Source: Andrena cerasifolii (lineage: Eukaryota; Arthropoda; Insecta; Hymenoptera; Andrenidae). Taken from it: a DNA stretch of 64,000 nt. This document shows positions 1 to 12,367 of the stretch, piece by piece. Location: the NCBI RefSeq assembly GCF_050908995.1, contig NC_135121.1, positions 12,028,001 through 12,092,000 on the forward strand. The letters are read 5' to 3'. Within the stretch, counting starts at the first letter, position 1. Every line of letters begins with the position of its first letter. The position numbers were made by a program, and so were the translations under genes. The notes beneath the pieces were generated by a model, which was not told where the DNA came from, searched no databases, and worked only from the letters and a program-made list of their open reading frames with translations.

Positions 1-1346
1 AGGAGCAGCCTTGCGTGGCCGCGCTTTCCCCCCAGTTAAACGTCACCCGCCCGAGTGTAAGTTTATCGAACAGGAAGAGCAAAGATGATCTTCGTTAGCT
101 CGGCCACAGGGCGAAGGAGACAGGGGGCAAACACTGGCGACGGTTCGAGAGAAACCATTTACTCGATCCTCGTTCCTCCTCAATCGAACGATCCTCCCTG
201 CCGATCAATATCAGGGGAGCAGTCGACGGCGCTACGGACCGGAAGCGACGGCCTTCCAGCAGGGAGCAGAAACTCGCTCGAGTCGTCTTAACGTGGATGG
301 AATCATTACAGAGATACAGTTAAGCTTCGACATACCAATTACTGAAGCTTCCACGGAAACTCTTCAACTGCCTTCCAGCTCGATTAGGTACAGCTACTTT
401 ACGCTACTCCTACAACGAGGGCAGTTAACGATGTTGTCCACTATCTGGGAGGAAAAACCCGGCCGACCAGCGTGGCACAGAGGCGCGTAGTAGCACATTT
501 CGAGTAGCACGCAGGTAGATCAGGCTTAACCCTTAATCGACTGTTCCCCAGATACATACGCGGGATTCTCGGGAGGGGCTGCGGAGGATCGAGGGGAAAC
601 GGAGCGTCGCGACGACCGCGACGATTGAGAGGAACGAAACAGAGGGCAATCATCACGGGCGCGTTTTAATGCCCCCGTCGCGAGGGGGTGTGAAAGGCGA
701 GGCGGGACGATGATCGTAGGTTTGACGTCGAGGACGAGGCAAGGGGCAAACGAGTAATTCGTGGTTCTAGTTAGGGCTGCGGGAGGAAGGTGTTCGCGGG
801 GCGCTCGGAGGAAGAGGACGAAGAGCAGTGGGAAAGGAAAAGCGGGAGGATAGACAGGGCAGAAGGGTGGGCGCAGAGGGAGACAGAGAGAGGGAGCAGA
901 AGAGAATGCGAAGGAGTAGAGGAGTGTTCCAGGCAGGCGGACGCCGGCATTCCGGATCAATACTCCCACCGCCGCTTCTCTGGGGGTTCGTCGGGTGTCC
1001 CGGCTCTTTCTCTTTCTCTCCCTTCGCCTTTCTCCCTCTTTCACGCCCGCTTTCCGCTTTCTTCTCCCCTGTGAACGCGTACATCCGTGAATCTGTCTCG
1101 TTCGACTTCTTCGGGCTTTTTGCCGTCTTTCCGGGACCTCTGCCACCCGTTCTCCTCCCCGCCGGCTGATCGATGTACGGGGTGGTCGAGAACACGTGGC
1201 GCGAACCGACGGGGTCAATTTCGCTTGAAAATACAAATCTTCTTTGAGGTGGATTCACTGTTTATGGGCTACTTGCCGTTGATGTCAGTGGTGAGAAATA
1301 TCGTCCGTGTCGGTTACTCGCGCTGAAACGTCACGGAACTGATATA
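1..1346. other. Non-coding stretch, no gene recognised
   Basis: No exon-like frame with recognisable motifs is seen on either strand. The open frames here are rich in Arg, Ser and Pro and overlap one another on both strands, which is typical of purine/pyrimidine-biased spacer (for example 790-1080) rather than coding sequence. If widerborst runs leftwards from 22327, this is intron or beyond. Confidence 0.5.
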
Positions 1347-1790
1347 CAGGGTGTTACTCTACTTAACGGATACGGGGGGTGATTATACAGACAAAAATAA
1401 GGCGAAAATCAAGAGGGACGATATTGCAGGAAAAGCTTCGTTTTCAAGAAAATTGAATTTCAAGGTAGGTTTTCCTATACGCGACGTCAAGAATTTCGAA
1501 GTCGATTTTCTCGAAAAGGAAGCGCAATATCAAAAATTTGTATTCCTTTTTCTCGACTTATTCACTTCTTATAAGTCGAAAAGAAAGAGTAACTTTTTTT
1601 AATATCGCGCTTCATTCTCGAGAAAATCGACTTTGAAAGCATACCTTAAGGCGCCTACGGTGCAAGCGTGTTTACCTGAAATTCGAAGTGAATTTTCTCG
1701 AAAACGAAGGCCTTTACCGGAATTTCGTCACTCTTGATTTTCGTCTGATTTTTGCCTGTATAATCACCCTGTAGGTAGAGTAACACCCTG
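1347..1790. mobile_element. MITE with mariner-type TIRs around a hairpin core
   Basis: The left end reads CAGGGTGTTACTCTAC and the right end is its inverse, with TA on both sides (1345-1346 and 1791-1792), the usual Tc1/mariner target duplication. The terminal inverted repeats extend about 50 bases. Inside, roughly 1484-1650 is a second, nested inverted repeat (arms around GTCGATTTTCTCGAAAA). There is no transposase frame, so this is non-autonomous. The core is shared, in the opposite orientation, with 2424-2659. Confidence 0.8.
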
Positions 1791-2423
1791 TACGTGAGTT
1801 CGCCTTTATTCCTTCCGAGAACGCGCCCGACGGTCTCCGCGACTCCACACGTGTCTGTTACGTAATTCTCATTAGCAGGACGAGACGGCGCAACGCGAGA
1901 CTGTCTCCAAGATCGCGCAGGAAGGTCGACGTTCCGATGATGTCACCGTGCGCTCTCTCTTTCCCCTTCCGCGTGCACCCGCACACGCTCGTCGATCGAT
2001 TCCGCGATTCAACCCCCTGCACGCCGGAGGATCTGGGTTTACCGGTTTTATTTTCCCGGCACAGTTAACTCCTCTCTCGTTTGCGCGGAACGTGACCCAC
2101 CCCGAGCATCCCCGAAACGAACCACCGTCAAGAGTTTTCCATTCGCTTTCGCGACCCACCTATGCACAGTGATTCTCGGGCCGGTCGCACGCCGATCGCG
2201 CGACGTTTCCAGTGCATGGATGGATACCACCGTCGAATAATGTCCTGCGCCGAGAATTCCTCTTTCATCATTTTCTGGGCGCTCTTCAGACACGTCCCAA
2301 TGCCTATGAGCTCGCAAGTGAAAGGTAAACCGGGCTTCGATAGGGGTTCTACTCGTGGACTCGGATTTCCTGTACTTCTGACGGTTCAAACAGAAGCTTG
2401 AATATTATGGGCATATTCCGCGG
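1791..2423. other. Non-coding spacer
   Basis: GC-rich unique-looking sequence between two related foldback elements. No motif, splice-bounded exon or RNA gene was recognised. Confidence 0.4.
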
Positions 2424-2659
2424 AGTAAAGGTAGGGTTTTCATACACGCGACTGGACGCAACGTGAAGAGTTTCAAAGTCGATTTCCTCGAAAATGAAGC
2501 GCGATATTAAAAAAAGTTACTCTTTCTTTTCGACCTATAAGAAGTAAATAAGTCGAGAAAAAGGAATACAATTTTTTGATATTGCGCTTCGTTTTCGAGA
2601 AAATCGACTGAAATTCTTCACGTTGCGCCCAGTCGCGTATAGGAAGCACTACTTTAAAT
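2424..2659. mobile_element. Foldback element, core copy of the 1347-1790 family
   Basis: The two halves are inverted copies: about 2445-2512 (from the ACGCGACTGG region to GAAGCGCGATATT) pairs with about 2578-2645. The central part, which includes TTCTTTTCGACCTATAAG, matches the reverse complement of the middle of the 1347-1790 element almost base for base. No coding capacity. The outer mariner-like ends present in the first copy are absent here. Confidence 0.75.
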
Positions 2660-4027
2660 GGGTCCCACCAGTGGAGGATTTAACGGGTCTCCGATGAGCA
2701 GTTGCCGCCTGGGCCACTTCCCAAAAGGCTCCGGGCTCCATCTTCCAAATGAAATTATGATTTTCTCCAAACACTATCCTTTTTCTTTCCCACAAGTTTC
2801 ATAACAATTTTAAAATGTTCATATTTTTGAAAATTTGTCCATCAAGGGGAAGGATATAACAATATTCTCCTTTTTTCAGATTTTTAAAGTCGCGCCCGAT
2901 GTTAAAAACCTGCATTTGTTTAAAATAATTGCACAAAAATGGTTAAAAAAAAAAATTTTAAACTGAAATAATTTTTTCTTAAAACATCAATGTCTTCTCT
3001 ATAAGCACCATAAAGCTCATCTCCATCCGTTTACTACTTTCATAGCTATAATATATTGAAAAAAAGTGAGCACTGAACTTCAAACAGCTATAAAATCGAC
3101 ATTTTTCAAAATTTCGAAAAATCCTTGGAGGTACGTTTAAATATCACTAAAGACTACAACATATTCAAATTTCAGCAATCTACGAAAACTTACTCCGAAA
3201 TCTGTCCGAGAGTTCGCATGGAATGTCCCATGTACAGGGTGTCCCAGAACGTTCGCCACCTTTTTCCCTAAACCCGCCACTGGGTCCCACGGTTAAGGGA
3301 TCAATCCCGAAGAATGCTAAACTAAGGAGGACGCCGCGACGCTGCCGCCACTTCTGCAAACGAGCTGCAAGTTTCTGGAGGATCGCCGCGGCGAAGAGGG
3401 AAATCCCTGACCTTCTTCAATTAGGAAAGCAACGACAAAGTTAACGGGCGCGAATTAACGAGCCCCGGCCCACCGCCAACAGGGGACGACCCGCCGTGGA
3501 ACGTGGCGTGCAACGAGACCGTGGATCACTCTATTAAGATTCTCGTCTATCAACCTCCCCTCCCTCTATTTTTCTCGAGGACAATTAACCGCCGTCTCTG
3601 TAAACGCGCCCGGCGTAATTTGTCGCTGAGAGAATCGAACGGTTTCCTTCAGCCCACGTCGGCTCTGATCTACTCTCGATAATTGCTGGCACGGTGATAC
3701 CGTAATGGAAGAACGTCACCTCTCACCTCGTTCGCCCGTTAACGAGCCCCCGCATTGTTCTCCGTTCGCCGACAGTTATACATATTAATTTCACTCGCCA
3801 CCCGAACGCCCGCTCAGCGATGTTAATTAATTACCGCATCGCCGGACGCGAAGCTAAAGCAGCTGACACAGTTCCCGACGGTAGGGGGGGGGGCGCGTTT
3901 CTCAACGGGAACGACCGAAAGGGTAACAGAATTGTTTGCTAGATCGCGTTTTATTTACTCGGAACGACCGACACCACTCAGCGAGGGGAGGTCGATCGAA
4001 CGAGGCTCGTGCAACGACCTATTTATA
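2660..4027. other. Non-coding; AT-rich block with a lone mariner-type end
   Basis: About 2740-3230 is AT-rich, resembling old transposon debris. At 3233 there is a single TACAGGGTGTCCCAGAACG end with no inverted partner found nearby. 3440-4027 is GC-rich spacer without recognisable features. Confidence 0.4.
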
Positions 4028-4317
4028 CAGGGTGAGGCACCTGAAATCGCGCGCTTCCAAGGGGAGAGGCGAGTGGAGCAAAGTTTTCGGAGTACAGCTC
4101 GGTGGTCTATAAATAATCCTACACGATTGTGTCTTCCGACCCTTCGCGGTAACACTAGAGAACACCCTGTCGAGAGGATCGCGGTTTACACCTGAAAGCC
4201 TCGAGCTGCAGCGATGCTTCATCCCGTGGCAAAGGGCCATCTGGATTCTGTCCTTCCCAAGGATGACCGTAAGACTGACCAGACGCTGGAAGTTACAGTT
4301 TCAAGTGCTTCACCCTG
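4028..4317. mobile_element. 290-base MITE with mariner-type TIRs
   Basis: The left end CAGGGTGAGGCACCTGAAA is matched by the inverse of the right end (TTTCAAGTGCTTCACCCTG), about 19 bases with two or three mismatches. Both sides are flanked by TA (4026-4027, 4318-4319). No transposase frame. Confidence 0.8.
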
Positions 4318-5304
4318 TATATTATTCTACCCCTGCTGGTTACGCTACTCTTCAAAGAACGGTCAACCGCGGTAATAGGGTTTACGCTGGCTCCTGCATA
4401 ATCGCTAAGGTGTAACGTCCTCCCCATCGTTGCACACCGAAGGGGAGTCCCCGCTGAAAGGAAGTTCCTTTTGCTTTCGTAACGCGCGTCATCGCTGAGA
4501 CGTTGCCCTCGACCGTTTCCCTTCACCCTGTGACCAACCTTGCGATTGTGTAATTCCTGGGTCTCGAAAAGGGGAAAAGATTCGCGTTCCTTGTTTGCTA
4601 AATGCTTGAGCTCATCATCCCCATTGTTTCACTTAGGTTACACAAGAATGCAGGTTTCTAATATTTAGAATCTAATCTAACTTTTGTGTAAATGGCTGTT
4701 TAGGACTCGGTAGTCCAAGCCTACCGCCACTTTCGCCTTCATCGAAGGTGCCACCTCGTGTTTCACGGGCTCCACTTCAAGACCATCGACCTCCCAGCCA
4801 CCGCCACGGAACACTGGTCGAGAGGACCGGCAGCACCCAAAAGCTCACCACCACCTGACTAATTACCGATCCCTGAATCATTAGGCACCTCTAAACCGAT
4901 TCAACCGACACTCGACCGCGACCAACACTCCGCGCCAAATGAAAATCGCCCTCCCCGGCTGCGCTTGGCCATCCTTGGAGCGCGTTGCGCGAGCAAAGCG
5001 CCATGTAGATCCGCCGCAGATAGCAGTTAACCGCAGTAATTGAATTTATGATGGTATCGTGTAATCACCGAGTATCAGGCTCTTGGCAGCCAGGCGAGGA
5101 GGCTTGTTTCCTGCCAGAGGTCCTCGATCCTCTACCCAGATAGCCGATCACTTTTTATCGCCACTTCGCAAGGACGATCGACAGGGACCAACAGGGAGTT
5201 CTACATACGTCTCATTTGCGTCTATCTGTCTCCGGATCGCAAGCTGTCCCTTCGAGCAAAGCGCTCCTTCTGGGATAGGTTCCTACATCAGGATTCCCAC
5301 CTTA
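4318..5304. other. Non-coding spacer
   Basis: No gene or RNA recognised. A CACCCTG string at 4523 resembles a mariner end but has no partner. Confidence 0.4.
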
Positions 5305-6668
5305 AGCCGGGTTCAGACCTGAATGCGTATATGCTGAGCAGGCTGAGTGCGCACGAATGACGCATGCGGTGGGATCGAAAGTGACTTTCTTCGCCAACTT
5401 CTGTGCTTAGCTTAGCCCACTTCGCAGTCGTAAAGATGGTGTGATTAGGGAAATAAACATACAGCTCAGCCCTCCGAGTCATCCTGTTTACCAATACAGG
5501 GTGATTCTACAGTGACGCCTGTCAAAGAGGTGCCACCTGGTACCCCGTGGCGAGGACAACCCCAGTGCCACCGAATTTTATGGGTTTCAACCCTCGAAAC
5601 GGTTGGAATACCATTAAAAAGTCAGAAGTGTCCAAGAGTTCCGCATTTCTCATCAGATCTTTGCGAAAACGACGATTCAATTGATTCCTTATGTTTCGCC
5701 GATGAAACTAACATCAAGAGCGAAGTAATTCGGAACATAATGAAGGAAATTTCGTGAAAAATTGATTTATATCATTTCAAGGTGAATTCGTTAAGAATAG
5801 TTTCGCGTGATTTTTTAACACAACAGCGAGTCGATCAGGCTGTACGAATTAAGAACAATGCAGGGTGTAGTGAAGAAAAGAAAGACAAATTATTCAGTAA
5901 AATAGAGCTTTAAAGTCTATCATATGGTAATTGCATTATATTGTTGAAAATGTCATTTTTAGATTTTTGATTAACTGTTTATGGCAATATTAACAATGGG
6001 TTAAATTCATTCACATAGATCCATCCTTCATGATTAACAAAAAAAAGGACGCAAGTCCATACCTTCAATAATTTAGGTCATTAAAATTAATTTCTGTAGG
6101 CGGGTTTCGTAAAAATCGCTGAAAGCAGGTAACTTTGAAGATTGGTATTTTTTAAACAGTTTCGAATCTGCAAAAATTAGGACTTAACCCTCCCTAATTT
6201 CATATGAACTACCATATATTTCAATATCATGAAAATCCGAGGCATCGAGGATTTTAGAAAAGTATCACATCTGCTTCTGTCTTCCACGCTTAACGCAATG
6301 CACTCCAAACTCCCTTTGATGTGCGGCAGAAAACCGACAACGCACAGTGGGGAAATTTTGCGATTTTATGGCCAAAACTACAGAAGTGAAATTTTTTAAT
6401 TTTACAAATTTAATACAAATGCCAATTGAAGAACTATATCCATTTTCGTGGTCAGAAGCTCAAAACTTATTTTTAATATATAAAATTCGGCACTTTTACG
6501 TTCTAATACATGAGAAACTAAATTATCCGAAAAACAGCACTTACAAAAATTACGAGCGATAAAGATTTTTTTATTATTTACATTTATACACTTTTTCTTT
6601 GTCCACATCAAAATATTCGTGCGCGCTCAGCCTGCTCAGCGTATACTCATTCAGGTCTGGACCCGGCT
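5305..6668. mobile_element. Non-autonomous element with about 60-base TIRs and TTA duplications (PIF/Harbinger-like)
   Basis: The left end AGCCGGGTTCAGACCTGAAT is repeated inverted at the right end over about 60 bases, including GCTGAGCAGGCTGAG. Both ends are flanked by TTA (5302-5304 and 6669-6671); a three-base TWA duplication is characteristic of PIF/Harbinger elements. The 1.36-kb body has no long frame and is AT-rich from about 5750. A lone TACAGGGTGATTCTAC end at 5496 suggests a second element once landed inside. The same terminal bases AGCCGGGTCCA occur in the 7266-7432 element. Confidence 0.75.
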
Positions 6669-7265
6669 TTAGGAGCGACTTACTACCACCCCCGGCTGAG
6701 CGCGTCCGTCAGCAGCAGCGGTATCTCCCGCGTGGACACCGCTGTGTCTACGATTTCGTAACGACCGGGGCCGTTAAATCGAGCCCTTATCCTGCACCCT
6801 CGTTCCTCAGCGCTTTACGATCACCGCCGAGACGCAGATCCTTGACCCTGCAACCGCCGCACATGCCCCCCCGATCGACCGTGTTGCTCGGCCAATACGC
6901 TTGGCGCGAATCCAATCTCTGATTAAGGGGGGAAAAGTCTCGATCCTGGGCGAACTGTGTTTCGCGGAATGGACTGCTTCCAAGCGCGGGGGACGCTCGC
7001 GACTACAATGGGGCGTGATTGCGGAAGGAGAAGATCCACGCCGGGGCCAATTCCGCGGTACGAGGATCAAGGGACCTTCGCGTGGAGTCTTGGTCGCGGC
7101 ATGCTGCTCCAGTTTTTTTAACGTGGGTGGGTAATAAAAATGAGGCGACTTAGCAAGGCTTCACTTCGTTATTGACAAATGCGTCGCAAGTCTCGACGCC
7201 CTAATTACCACCACTCGCTGCATTAACCGACTGCGGGTGACGACTTCTTTGCAGCAGAGATGTTA
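6669..7265. other. GC-rich non-coding spacer between two related elements
   Basis: Frames on both strands remain open but are Arg/Pro-rich and show no family motif. No gene called. Confidence 0.4.
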
Positions 7266-7432
7266 AGCCGGGTCCACATTTGTTACCGCGACCTGTTTCC
7301 TAGCTAACGATGTTCTGTTACTGTATACGCTAATTCGTCCGACATTGTCTACGTTTGTTACCATGACCGGTTAGCGAGCTAACAGGTCGCCGTAACAGAG
7401 AGAGAGGTGCGGTAACAAACGTGGACCCGGCT
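7266..7432. mobile_element. 167-base MITE, AGCCGGGTCCACA termini, TTA duplication
   Basis: The left AGCCGGGTCCACATTTGTTA and the inverse of the right end (AGCCGGGTCCACGTTTGTTA) match at 19 of 20 bases. TTA flanks both sides (7263-7265, 7433-7435). The element is a short foldback with no coding capacity and shares terminal bases with 5305-6668. Confidence 0.8.
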
Positions 7433-9137
7433 TTAGTGTCTATGTGGAATCGCATGACTGCTTCGAATGCTTCCGAGATTATGATTGACTCCGTAAATCA
7501 GAGTCCTTTCTTGCCCACTTTCTGTCGCGAGTCACGTGTACCGTTAATTACGGAAGTAACACAATTAACGTCCAAGCTACGGCTTTGTTGGTCGCGCGAC
7601 GGAGCAGGCAAGCGGACGTTTAATTGCCTCCCCTGGCTACCTGGCCGTACAGGGTGTCCCCGCTGCATTTCACCGAATTTCCCAGGCGTATTATGCCGAT
7701 CGAACTCACGGAGGAGCGCTAGGAAGACAGATTTAGCGAGAGACTGAAGACGAAGCGAAAAAGGCTTCCAGTAGGAGACTTTTGTTCGCGCCTCGATCTC
7801 GCCCCACCGATTCAAGGTTAAACCCGATCGTGAGATATTACCATATCGTAAGTTTACCCTCGGCGGCTTGTGGCGCGAGATTCTGCTGACGATGGCGCAT
7901 AGATGCAAGCAGATTCTGCCTACACGAGAGCTCAACGAGCAGTCGCAGCTTACACCTCCACTCGACCAGCAACTGTTGGATATCGACTTGACCTCGGCAA
8001 TGACTCATAGGTCACCGTGCTGACCGTTCCTCTTTCACCTAGGACCTTCTTCGACGCGCACACCCAACCCGCCACCGTCGAAACTCTATCGATCACCCCG
8101 CCCTGTCTACTTCTCTCTCCTAGTTCCACCGGGACTTCCGAATCACTGGCTCGCTACTAATTTGTAACAATTTTTATCGAGACGGTCTACGATAATCCAC
8201 GGCATCCAGCTTTCATCGAAACCTCGCCTCGGGCAAGCTCGCGGTTGCCCAACTCGGGAAGCGGAAGGATCGAACTATCGAGCAGGCAAACCACCGGCCG
8301 CGGTATCAAGATTCACAGTGAATCATCGCGATTGTTTGTTTTTCTGGCTATAAATACCGATACATATCGCGGATCGTTTTCCACTAATTCCCGACCCCGC
8401 GCGTCGGTTGTTTTCATTTTCTTAACGACGTCGATCGTAGGTGAGGCGTTTCAGTGATCCAGAGGAACTGAATCGCGAGGAAATCTACTAAAGTTGCTTT
8501 GTAAAAATAAGTAGCTACTAACGCCTGATACGGTGGATACTCCTGATATTCTTACTTCCCACGCTCCCAGTCCAGCTTCCTCCGCGAAACGTTAAGGGGA
8601 GGTTCCGGTCTAAAAATCGATTTTTTTACTTCATTTTTCGAATGCTCAAACGTTTAAGAATAAGTGTTTAAGAGGATTCTTTGAAATTCGAAAAATTGCC
8701 GAAGTTATTATCCGATTCGATTGAAACTCTGTTTGTTTTGAAGAATACACTTCTGTGCAGTGGAGAAAGTACTAACATTTTTTAAAAAAATTGAAAATTT
8801 GTGTTTTTTTAAGTTTTGAAAGTGATTTCAAATTTCAAGTGCCGTTATCTTGTCAAAAATGTCCTTTTTGTCATTTTTATAGCTGTGTCCACTAGGGAAT
8901 TTCATGTCCATTAATAATTAAGTTCCACCGTTTTGCAGGAATTTTTTGACGCCTCCACTTCAATAAATCCTCAGTGCCATTCGCAATTATTAATTACAGG
9001 GAAAAAAATATATTTCTATAGTTTAAGACATTCTTAATACAATGCTAGAAGTCTCGTTACATTAACTGTGTTAGTTTTTCTTTAATTAATTCCTAAAGAT
9101 CACCTATTTCTATGGGCTCCATACAGGAACCTCCCCG
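7433..9137. other. Non-coding; AT-rich debris from 8600
   Basis: A single mariner-type TACAGGGTGTCCC end lies at 7648-7660, again with no partner. 8600-9100 is AT-rich and resembles decayed transposon sequence. No exon recognised. Confidence 0.4.
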
Positions 9138-9256
9138 CCGTCGCGCATTTTGGCGAAGCGAATCGAAGAAAGTAATTGTCGCTGCGCTTCGGTCGTCAAT
9201 TGTTTATAAACTTTTCTCTTCGTATCTCCGTGCTTCGCCAAAATGCGCGACGGCCT
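9138..9256. repeat. Short hairpin with a near-perfect 23-base stem
   Basis: GCCGTCGCGCATTTTGGCG followed by AAGC at the left is matched exactly inverted at the right (GCTTCGCCAAAATGCGCGAC continuing GGC). The stem appears to continue, more loosely, into CGAAGAAAGTAATTG versus CAATTG...CTCTTCG. The loop region is about 70 bases. It could be a small foldback element or a transcribed hairpin. Confidence 0.6.
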
Positions 9257-9902
9257 TTCGACTTCCAGGTGGCTTACTGGCCCAGCTACCTTCGCAGGGT
9301 CTTGGCCTGTTCGAAACTAGGTCAATATTCAGGAAGAAACAACAGCCCGCGTGTTCAGGAGCAACTAGATGCGAGTGGGATCGCCCTGCCCACGCCGAAT
9401 GCTATTTACGAGCCTCGACCACTAGGAAGTCTGAAAAATGTTAATCCATAGCGCTGGTTACGGTCGATAGTCACGTCAACAGCACCGTCAAGAAATAGGA
9501 AAGCGTTTGTGTACGGAAGCCAGGGACTTAGGAATGAACGCGATAAGACGCAGCTATTATCGTCGCGCGAGGGAGGGTGATAAGAGCGAAAGAATGCGAG
9601 ACGGGCCCCACTGTCGATCCTTGAGCAACCACCACTCCCGAAGAAATCGAACATCGAGAAACAAGGTCCCGCGACAAACGCTGGATTGCTACGGCTGGGG
9701 TCGGTAACATATGGCTCGCGAGCTAGGTTGTGGCTCTATCAGTGCTGGATTAACTAATACACAAAATAAGCACGTGCTTAGGGCATCAGGTGAAGGAGGA
9801 CCGCATAGAAATATTCTGAATTTTAACATCTTTTACGTGGTAATAATATTGCTAAATGTTTGTGCGAAAGGAAAGAAAGAAAACAGTGGAAGGGTGAGAA
9901 TC

Positions 9903-9944
<42 letters not shown>

Positions 9945-12059
9945 TGACAATCGAAGAATAATTAAAATTGAACTATAGAAACGAACATTGCGTTGAAGTG
10001 ATCACCCTATATAAGGAGGCCTCCAAATCTCTTTTTAGTGCTCGGCCCTCTGAAGGAGGTCTTAATCCGGCACTGGGCACCTTTGATACTTGAAGGAATG
10101 GACAAAGACTGACCCAAGAAATCGCCTCTTTTTGGTCCCACGATTTTGGAACTGAATTTTATGCCAAACGATACCTTATTAAGTAAAGAACGTGTATTTC
10201 ATGACTTTTTGCCCCTTCTTAAGTCCCGAGTTGCCGACCCCCGCGCTAAGGAAACATTTCAATCCGGACAACGTTCACTTTCGTCTTCGTCGCGATTCCT
10301 CGCGGACGCCTTTATTCTCGGATGTTTGATACCAAGGGACACAAGGTTCGCCTCGCAGAAACGCGAACAGAATGTGGAACGGATTGAGCCCAATTAGCGG
10401 AACAGCGAAGAACGTTAAGCGCCGCGACGCCATTCGTCGCGTCTCTATTCAGGTGATCCCGTCGATGCGCCTCTGCTCGCGGATGCACGCGCCCGCCGCC
10501 TTCCCCTCGCGACGCCCGTGGCTGTTATTAGCGCGACGCCTCTCTCCCTTAATGATTCGCGTCAATGTCAATGGCAGAAACGCTGCGGAGCCCGGAGGCT
10601 CGCGCGGTTTCACCTGCGAACGTTTGTTTACGATCGAAAAACCACTCGATTAGCATAATTATCGAGCAGGAGGGGGGGATTACGCTCGGCGCGTAACGCT
10701 CGATGCAAACGATGCCGGATTACCGATCGTAAACAGATTGCAAATAGATCAGTCGATTAATTATTTACTCGGACAGCTCGATGTACGGGGTGAGTCTTAA
10801 GAAGTGTTTCAACTGATAGGAGCAGGGCCCGATTTCGGCCCAAGAATGATTTTTTATTATATTCTCGAAATATAATTTATGACAGTGAGTGAAAGTATTT
10901 GTAGGTATGTGTTGAATAACAACAGCCTTTTGTTTTATAAAAAATTTAGTAATTATATGGGTGATTTGAAAACAATTCTATAAGTTTGATACTACGTTCA
11001 TACATGTATTACCTGCTATTTATTATTATTATTCGTAAACGGGTTTGAACCCATTACGTAACAAGAGTACATAACACTTTATGCGTGCATAGATTGAGTA
11101 AGAAAAGAAATATACATAAATATGTATATAAGTATGGTAGACCGGGGGCGGTAGTAACACTTTGACTTTGGAATACGATTACGCGAAAACTATTACAGTT
11201 ACAGCAACAGTTTTTTTTACGAAAATATTACTTACTTCTCTGACATTATTTGAGCCACAACAAGTTTCGCTGTGTGTCAAGTAATATTCAAGGAAGTCAA
11301 GGAAGAATGTGCTTCTCAAATATGTTCAGTCAGAGCGAACGATAATGTCCTCTAGTGTACACAGTGTTCCTCTATCGCCGATGAAAGGAGGAGCTACTAA
11401 ACACGCCCATGGAAGCCAAAGAAGAGAAATCGGGAAAGAAAACGTCGTAAGCACAGTGATGGCGGTTAGAGGATTAAACGCAAGCGCGCTCGGACGGATC
11501 GTGTGCAGAAATGATGGCAACGGATTCGCGGGTGCCTTGGCCACGTTCGCGGATCAATGGGTGGGAAACGAGAGGAGAAGACGCGAGTGCTTGGGAAAAG
11601 CGAAGCAAATCCCGGCTGCCGGAGCAGCTAGCAGGATACCACCGCGAAAGGATCGTTGCGAACGCGGCTTAACGATCGGCAGGCAAGCGGCGGCTCTCTC
11701 GCCCACTCTCTTCATCGGGCGGAAAGCTGCGCTATCATTCTTCAGCCACCGCGATGATCTTGACAGTGACCGTGGCGATCAATGGCGCCGTCAATTAGGC
11801 GAATCGCGTACTCGCGCGTTTACGGCTCGGTAGCCAGTGTGTATCGGAGTGGCCGAGGACGGCGAACCACGTGCAACCGTGAAAATATATGAACCGGGCT
11901 AGTTTGTACGCCTCTCGGCTCCGTTCGGCCGCTTGGACATATCCGAAGGAGATTTTCACGCTCCTCGGCGGAGATCGTTTTCCCTCTTCCGCTGGAGCAA
12001 AAGGAATACGCGCGAGATACAGAAAATGCAGATAGAAACTCGCGACAAAGGGACGGCTA
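9257..12059. other. Non-coding spacer
   Basis: Mixed GC-rich and AT-rich spacer with an (AG)n tract at 9906-9938. The 174-codon frame at 11309-11833 lacks recognisable motifs. No gene called. Confidence 0.4.
9906..9938. repeat. (AG)n microsatellite
   Basis: About 16 uninterrupted AG units are visible. Confidence 0.95.
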
Positions 12060-12326
12060 ACAAGGGAAGATCCCGAACTCGGAAATTCAAAAAATTCTGA
12101 AACTTTGTGAATACGTAGGGAATTTCCTCCTGATTACAACGCAACTTTTGCTTGCTACCCAAATTCACTCTAAGGGGGTGCAATTGACCCCTGGAAATTC
12201 GGTTATTTCTCGACTTTGTGTTACAACTCGTGAACTGTAAAATAATTGCTTTTATCAAATGATAGATCTAATTAAAAGAAGTAACTTTTGTCTTGAAACT
12301 TTCTTTCTATCTCTTACAGTTCGCGA

Positions 12327-12367
<41 letters not shown>

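Noticed and set aside
526..1236. 236-codon Arg/Pro/Ser-rich open frame on the minus strand
   Set aside because: Purine/pyrimidine-biased DNA keeps several frames open on both strands at once; no motif and no codon pattern favouring one of them.
3233..7660. Lone TACAGGGTG ends at 3233, 5496 and 7648 as full mariner-type elements (also 12957)
   Set aside because: No inverted partner or TA-bounded second end was found for any of them.
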